The position numbers and the translations under genes are program-made. From JAMIFV01 sp035906055 (GTDB lineage: Bacteria; Pseudomonadota; Alphaproteobacteria; Rickettsiales; JABCZZ01), in the NCBI GenBank assembly GCA_035906055.1, contig JAMIFV010000027.1, forward strand, positions 1-28,168: DNA of 28,168 nucleotides, in the 5' to 3' direction. The notes below the pieces were generated by a model, which did not search any database, was not told the DNA's origin, and saw only the letters and a list, made by a program, of their open reading frames with translations. Each line of letters opens with the position of its first letter. Within the stretch, counting starts at the first letter, position 1. Below, in pieces: positions 24,843-28,168 of this stretch.

Positions 24843-25625
24843 ATGCCCATAAAAATCACAATACTTGGCTGCGGCGCTTCCGGCGGTGTGCCTGTGCTGG
24901 GGTGCGATTGCGAAGTGTGCAAGTCCGCCAATCCCAAGAACAAACGTGGCCGCGTTTCCATACTCATTGAATCGGCAACCACTACCGTTCTGGTGGATAC
25001 GTCACCCGATATGCGCGAACAGTGCCTGCGTGAAGGCATTAAAAAGATCGACGCCATTATCTACACACACGGCCATGCCGACCACCTGCACGGCATCGAC
25101 GACGTGCGCTCGTTCAATTATGCCGCCGATGCGGCGCTTCCCACCTACAGCGACCAGCAAACACTGGATGCTATCGCCAAGCGCTTTGATTATGTGTTTC
25201 TTCCCGGAAAGCCTTCCGGGCTGATGTGGTACCGCCCGGCGCTGGTGCCTGTGCCTGTCACCCCCTATGTGTCATTTAAAATAGGCGATATCGACGTGTT
25301 GCCGATCGAACAGAAACATGGCGGCGGCACATCGCTTGGGCTGCGCGTTGGCAGGTTTGCCTATTCAACGGATACGAACGGGCTGTCGGATAAAGCCAAG
25401 GATGCGCTCAAAGGGCTGGATACGTGGCTAGTGGATTGCCTGCGCTACAAAGAAGCGCCGACTCACGCGCATCTGGAGATGACGCTCGGCTGGATTGAGG
25501 AATTAAAACCTGCGAAGGCTTACCTCACGCATATGAACCACGAGTTCGATTACGACAGGCTGAGCGCAGAACTACCTGACAATACCGAGCCTGCCTATGA
25601 CGGGCTCAGGCTGCAAATAGATTAA
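24843..25625 (+). CDS. PhnP-like metallo-beta-lactamase-fold hydrolase
   Basis: 260 residues with the MBL fold. The metal motif YTHGHADHLHGIDDVR supplies H76, H78, D80 and H81; later ligands are in QKHGGGTSLGLRVGRFAYST and YLTHMNHEFDYD. The opening ILGCGASGGVPVLGCDCEVC contains C10, C21, C23 and C26, which in PhnP-type cyclic phosphodiesterases include residues of an extra structural metal site. The family cleaves 1,2-cyclic ribose phosphates or related phosphodiesters. There are no phn genes nearby and the neighbour is tatD, so the true substrate may be a nucleotide; I leave it open. GAGG at 5-nt spacing supports the start. Confidence 0.88.
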   Translation: MPIKITILGCGASGGVPVLGCDCEVCKSANPKNKRGRVSILIESATTTVLVDTSPDMREQCLREGIKKIDAIIYTHGHADHLHGIDDVRSFNYAADAALPTYSDQQTLDAIAKRFDYVFLPGKPSGLMWYRPALVPVPVTPYVSFKIGDIDVLPIEQKHGGGTSLGLRVGRFAYSTDTNGLSDKAKDALKGLDTWLVDCLRYKEAPTHAHLEMTLGWIEELKPAKAYLTHMNHEFDYDRLSAELPDNTEPAYDGLRLQID

Positions 25626-25627
25626 GT

Positions 25628-26197
25628 TTAGCGCCCTTGTCCCGTTGTTGGCTGGAATGCGTTGCCTAAATTGGGAAAACGAGTGCCTCTGGCAATGCGC
25701 TCAGCCATCAGCGCATTATTTTCACTAATTGCGGCAATTGCCTGAGTGGCAATGTTTTCCTGGCTAAGGGTCTTATTTTGAGAATAGGTATATGTCGGTG
25801 TGTGCTCTTTTATCGTGATGTTGCCGCTCAGCGCGTCTTCTATCGCGGGGAATGTTACAATCGTTTTCTGTGCCGCATCGACAACGATAGCGGAAGAAAG
25901 GGCATGATTATAGAATACTACCTGCTGGCCTTCACGGGGGCCTTCCCCTTGCTTTACTTTAATCCGCTCAGAAGCTTTGCTGATCAGTTCATCATTTATA
26001 GCGGCAGGTGGGATCAGCTTTGCTTCCCGTGAAATCACAAAAGGCTTCAAAGCCTGATTGAAGGGCGCGTCAGATAATACGTATTCTTGTGGCAAGGGCG
26101 CTATAGATGCTGGGTTCTCCGTTCCGGCGGCGTTAGCACCTGTGGCGATACTTGCTGCGGCAGCGGAAGCTGCGATAATTTTTTTAGCGATGGACAT
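25628..26197 (-). CDS. Secreted protein of unknown function, 189 aa
   Basis: 189 residues from the ATG at 26197, chosen because AGAGGA lies about 7 nt before it and it yields a clean Sec signal peptide (MSIAKKIIAASAAAASIATG, cleavage after ANA near 23). An in-frame ATG at 26215 is the alternative. The mature part starts GTENPASIAPLPQEY and includes a short beta-like region (QQVVFYNHALSSAIVVDAAQ, then KTIVTFPAIED). It ends in an Ala-rich helix (ENIATQAIAAISENNALMAE). No domain recognised. It is convergent with the MBL gene, with 2 nt between stops and no visible terminator, and divergent from tgt. It is similar in style, not in detectable sequence, to the secreted protein at 3844-4251. Confidence 0.68.
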   Translation of the reverse strand: MSIAKKIIAASAAAASIATGANAAGTENPASIAPLPQEYVLSDAPFNQALKPFVISREAKLIPPAAINDELISKASERIKVKQGEGPREGQQVVFYNHALSSAIVVDAAQKTIVTFPAIEDALSGNITIKEHTPTYTYSQNKTLSQENIATQAIAAISENNALMAERIARGTRFPNLGNAFQPTTGQGR

Positions 26198-26298
26198 ACG
26201 TTTTTCCTCTGACATTTTCCCTGAAATCCTGTGAAAATTAATAGCATAATCTGCAACTGCGTTATATGAAGATACTGTGAATTTTTGACCCATTGACT

Positions 26299-26304
26299 TA
26301 TAAT
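26299..26304 (+). promoter_or_regulatory. -10 box placed for a leaderless tgt transcript
   Basis: A perfect TATAAT at 26299-26304 ends 6 nt before the tgt ATG (26311). Transcription would begin at or next to the A of the start codon, and no Shine-Dalgarno is present. The -35 region at the expected distance is weak; TTGACC at 26285 is too close to pair with it. Confidence 0.4.
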
Positions 26305-26310
26305 GATAAT

Positions 26311-27408
26311 ATGAGCTTTTCCATCACGATAACCCACACAGACGGCCTTGCCCGCACGGGAAAGGTGAGCACCGCGCATGGCGATATCCGTACCCCTGCT
26401 TTTATGCCGGTGGGTACGGCGGGCACCGTGAAGGGCATGCTGCCGGAATCCGTCAAAGCCACGGGGGCGGATATCGTGCTGGGCAACACCTATCACCTCA
26501 TGCTGCGCCCCGGCGCGGAACGCGTGGCCAAAATGGGCGGGCTGCATAAATTCATGAACTGGCCGGGGCCTATTCTCACTGACTCCGGCGGATTTCAGGT
26601 CATGTCGCTTGCGGGCCTGCGCAAGATCACCGAGGAAGGCGTAACCTTTTCCTCGCATATCGACGGCAGCAAACACCACCTTACGCCGGAGCGCGCGATG
26701 GATATCCAGCATATGCTGGATAGCGACATTACCATGGTGCTGGATGAATGCACGCCGTTCCCTGCCACTGAGCAGCAGACCAAGGATTCCATGCGCCTTT
26801 CCATGCGCTGGGCGGAGCGCTGCAAGAAAGCGTTCGTGCCGCGTGCTGGGTATGCGTTATTCGGTATCGTGCAGGGGGGAATGTATAGCGAGCTGCGCAG
26901 GGAATCGGTGGAAGCACTGATGAAAATCGGTTTTGACGGTTACGCGGTGGGCGGCCTTGCGGTGGGCGAGGGGCAGGAAGTAATGTTCAAAACGCTTGAT
27001 GCCACCATGCCGCATATGCCGCAGGATAAGCCGCGCTACCTTATGGGTGTGGGAACGCCATCGGATATCATCGGCGCGGTGATGCGGGGCATAGATATGT
27101 TCGATTGCGTGATCCCCACGCGCTCGGCACGCTTTGGCCGCGCCTATACCTCGCATGGGGAAATAAACATCAAGAACGCCCGTCACACGGAAGACCCCGC
27201 GCCGCTGGATGCCGCCTGTTCCTGCAACGCCTGTGCTAACTATAGCCGCGCTTACCTGCATCACTTATTCAAAGCGGGGGAGATGCTCGGCCCCATCCTG
27301 ATGACATGGCATAATATCCATTATTATCAAGGATTAATGGAATCCATACGCTTGAAAATTATTAACGGTACTTTAAATGACTTTGCTTTGAACAGCACAT
27401 TTTCTTAG
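26311..27408 (+). CDS. tgt: tRNA-guanine transglycosylase (queuine/preQ1)
   Basis: 365 residues from the ATG at 26311; a TTG six codons earlier extends the frame but is less likely. It exchanges guanine-34 for preQ1 in GUN-anticodon tRNAs. Catalytic and binding residues are in place: Asp91 in LTDSGGFQVMSL, FGIVQGGMYSELR (~184-196), VGGLAVGEGQEVM (~213-225), nucleophile Asp265 in MFDCVIPTRSARFGRAY, and the zinc site C303-x-C305-x2-C308 with His334. That spacing matches bacterial Tgt. Normal length. No queA or que genes lie nearby. Expression may be leaderless, given a TATAAT immediately upstream. Confidence 0.97.
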   Translation: MSFSITITHTDGLARTGKVSTAHGDIRTPAFMPVGTAGTVKGMLPESVKATGADIVLGNTYHLMLRPGAERVAKMGGLHKFMNWPGPILTDSGGFQVMSLAGLRKITEEGVTFSSHIDGSKHHLTPERAMDIQHMLDSDITMVLDECTPFPATEQQTKDSMRLSMRWAERCKKAFVPRAGYALFGIVQGGMYSELRRESVEALMKIGFDGYAVGGLAVGEGQEVMFKTLDATMPHMPQDKPRYLMGVGTPSDIIGAVMRGIDMFDCVIPTRSARFGRAYTSHGEINIKNARHTEDPAPLDAACSCNACANYSRAYLHHLFKAGEMLGPILMTWHNIHYYQGLMESIRLKIINGTLNDFALNSTFS

Positions 27409-27491
27409 CCTGAAACGATACAATTTTTACCGTTTTTTAATAATTATGGGGTTTACTGCCTAACCCGGCTTAAGAAAAATAAAGCAATAAA

Positions 27492-27647
27492 ATGGATAAC
27501 AGGCACATGCAGATCAGCAAAAAACTGGAAAATATTCCCATGCGTGATGCCAATGTAGCCCATCGCTATGAGAACATGGTTTTGTATGTAAGCCTGATCG
27601 CCTTCTTCGCCATGTCGTCCATCTTCCTGCTTATTCTCTCATTGTAA
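27492..27647 (+). CDS. Putative small membrane protein, 51 aa
   Basis: An open frame of 51 codons too short for standard cut-offs: MDNRHMQISKKLENIPMRDA at the N terminus, a charged middle AHRYENMV, and a hydrophobic C-terminal segment (LYVSLIAFFAMSSIFLLILS) that would form one membrane helix with the N terminus probably in the cytoplasm. A second Met at 27507 is an alternative start (46 aa), with an AGG 3 nt before it. It fills the gap between tgt and recG, which otherwise holds no gene. The clear soluble-then-hydrophobic pattern argues for a real protein, but no homologue is recognised. Confidence 0.5.
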   Translation: MDNRHMQISKKLENIPMRDANVAHRYENMVLYVSLIAFFAMSSIFLLILSL

Positions 27648-27678
27648 TTGGCCAGTGCGGTAGTACACTTGCCGCATT

Positions 27679-28168
27679 ATGCGGCCTGAAATACTTTTTC
27701 CTTTATTTTCAGATGTGAACCGCCTCGCAGGCGTAGGCCCTGCGGTAAAGAAAAGCATCGCACGGTTGCTGGGCAGCCGCGATCCGCTTTCCGTACCCAC
27801 GCGTGACCTGTTATTTCATCTGCCGCAGGGCGTTATCGACCGCCGCAAAAGTCCGTCACTCGCAGAGGCAAAGGAGGGGGATGTTGTCACGTATGTTGTG
27901 ACGGTGGAAAGCCATCACCCCCCGGCAGGCGGAAAGTTCAATCGTAAGTCGCCTTATAAGGTGCTGTGCCGCATCGGGCAGGATTATATCGCGGTCGTAT
28001 TTTTTAATGCGCGTGCGGATTTTATTACCAACGCCCTGCCGGAAGGGGAGCAGCGCGTGGTAAGCGGCTCACTGGAGCGTTATGGCCCCTTGGCGCAGAT
28101 AACCCACCCCGATGTTATAGCGCGTGTGGATGAGCTGGAACAGGTTATGCAGCTTGAGCCTGTCTACG
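27679..28168 (+). CDS. recG: ATP-dependent DNA helicase RecG, N-terminal part (cut by window edge)
   Basis: The frame opens at the ATG at 27679 and runs off the window after 163 codons. MRPEILFPLFSDVNRLAGVG matches the start of alphaproteobacterial RecG, followed by the wedge-domain landmarks DLLFHLPQGVIDRRKSP (~46-62), VVTYVVTVESH (OB-fold start, ~71-81) and VVSGSLERYGPLAQITHPDV (~129-148). RecG remodels stalled forks and branched DNA; its helicase motifs lie outside this window. The start is 31 nt after the small membrane-protein gene and lacks a clear Shine-Dalgarno. Confidence 0.92.
   Translation, partial: MRPEILFPLFSDVNRLAGVGPAVKKSIARLLGSRDPLSVPTRDLLFHLPQGVIDRRKSPSLAEAKEGDVVTYVVTVESHHPPAGGKFNRKSPYKVLCRIGQDYIAVVFFNARADFITNALPEGEQRVVSGSLERYGPLAQITHPDVIARVDELEQVMQLEPVY

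Noticed and set aside
27409..27491. Terminator after tgt
   Set aside because: T-runs are present, but no convincing GC-rich stem precedes them; a GGGTT/AACCC stem is short and lacks a T-run.

Overview
The window looks like chromosomal DNA of an alphaproteobacterium. The evidence is the gene orders rimP-nusA-infB-rbfA-truB-rpsO and rlpA-D,D-carboxypeptidase-tmk-holB-metG-tatD-MBL, a TIGR01459-type HAD protein, and an alphaproteobacterial style of IF-2 N-terminus. I cannot assign an order or genus. Base composition is moderately GC-rich in the housekeeping genes and clearly more AT-rich in some of the unrecognised genes between them.

Layout. 1-623 is a mobile or repeat zone: the truncated end of an IS481-like insertion sequence with the first 43 codons of its transposase, then a 227-bp MITE-like palindromic element with 16-bp perfect terminal inverted repeats. 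624-4251 is a compact minus-strand run (small secreted protein, pyrD, a thioredoxin-like [2Fe-2S] ferredoxin, a CNNM/CorC transporter-like protein and a YqhA-family membrane protein) with 1-base stop/start overlaps at two junctions. lysS (class II) is divergent from it. Then come two unrecognised genes around a HAD hydrolase. 8700-15900 is the transcription/translation block rimP-nusA-infB // rbfA-truB-rpsO, interrupted by a convergent stand-alone receiver-domain protein. 15919-21926 is an envelope and replication cluster: a periplasmic thioredoxin-like protein, lytic transglycosylase MltB, septal-ring lipoprotein RlpA, PBP5/6-type carboxypeptidase, thymidylate kinase, beta-carbonic anhydrase and the DNA polymerase III delta' subunit, with overlapping ends from mltB onward except at rlpA/carboxypeptidase. 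21981-25625 holds a small unknown protein, metG, tatD and a PhnP-like metallo-beta-lactamase-fold protein. The window ends with a secreted unknown on the minus strand, tgt, a 51-aa putative membrane peptide and the start of recG.

How the genes fit together: the window is mostly core information processing and cell-envelope maintenance. The less ordinary content is in the gaps: (i) two 7-nt-periodic arrays, each switching to its reverse complement halfway, fill the nusA-infB and rbfA-truB spacers; (ii) two related 79-86 nt palindromic elements end just before ribosome-binding sites; (iii) a promoter followed almost at once by a terminator-like hairpin lies upstream of rimP-nusA; (iv) the lysyl-tRNA synthetase is class II where alphaproteobacteria usually have class I; (v) a carbonic anhydrase gene sits inside the tmk-holB operon; (vi) ylxR and pnp are absent from their usual places. 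I found no CRISPR array, rRNA, tRNA, phage module or recognisable new defence system.
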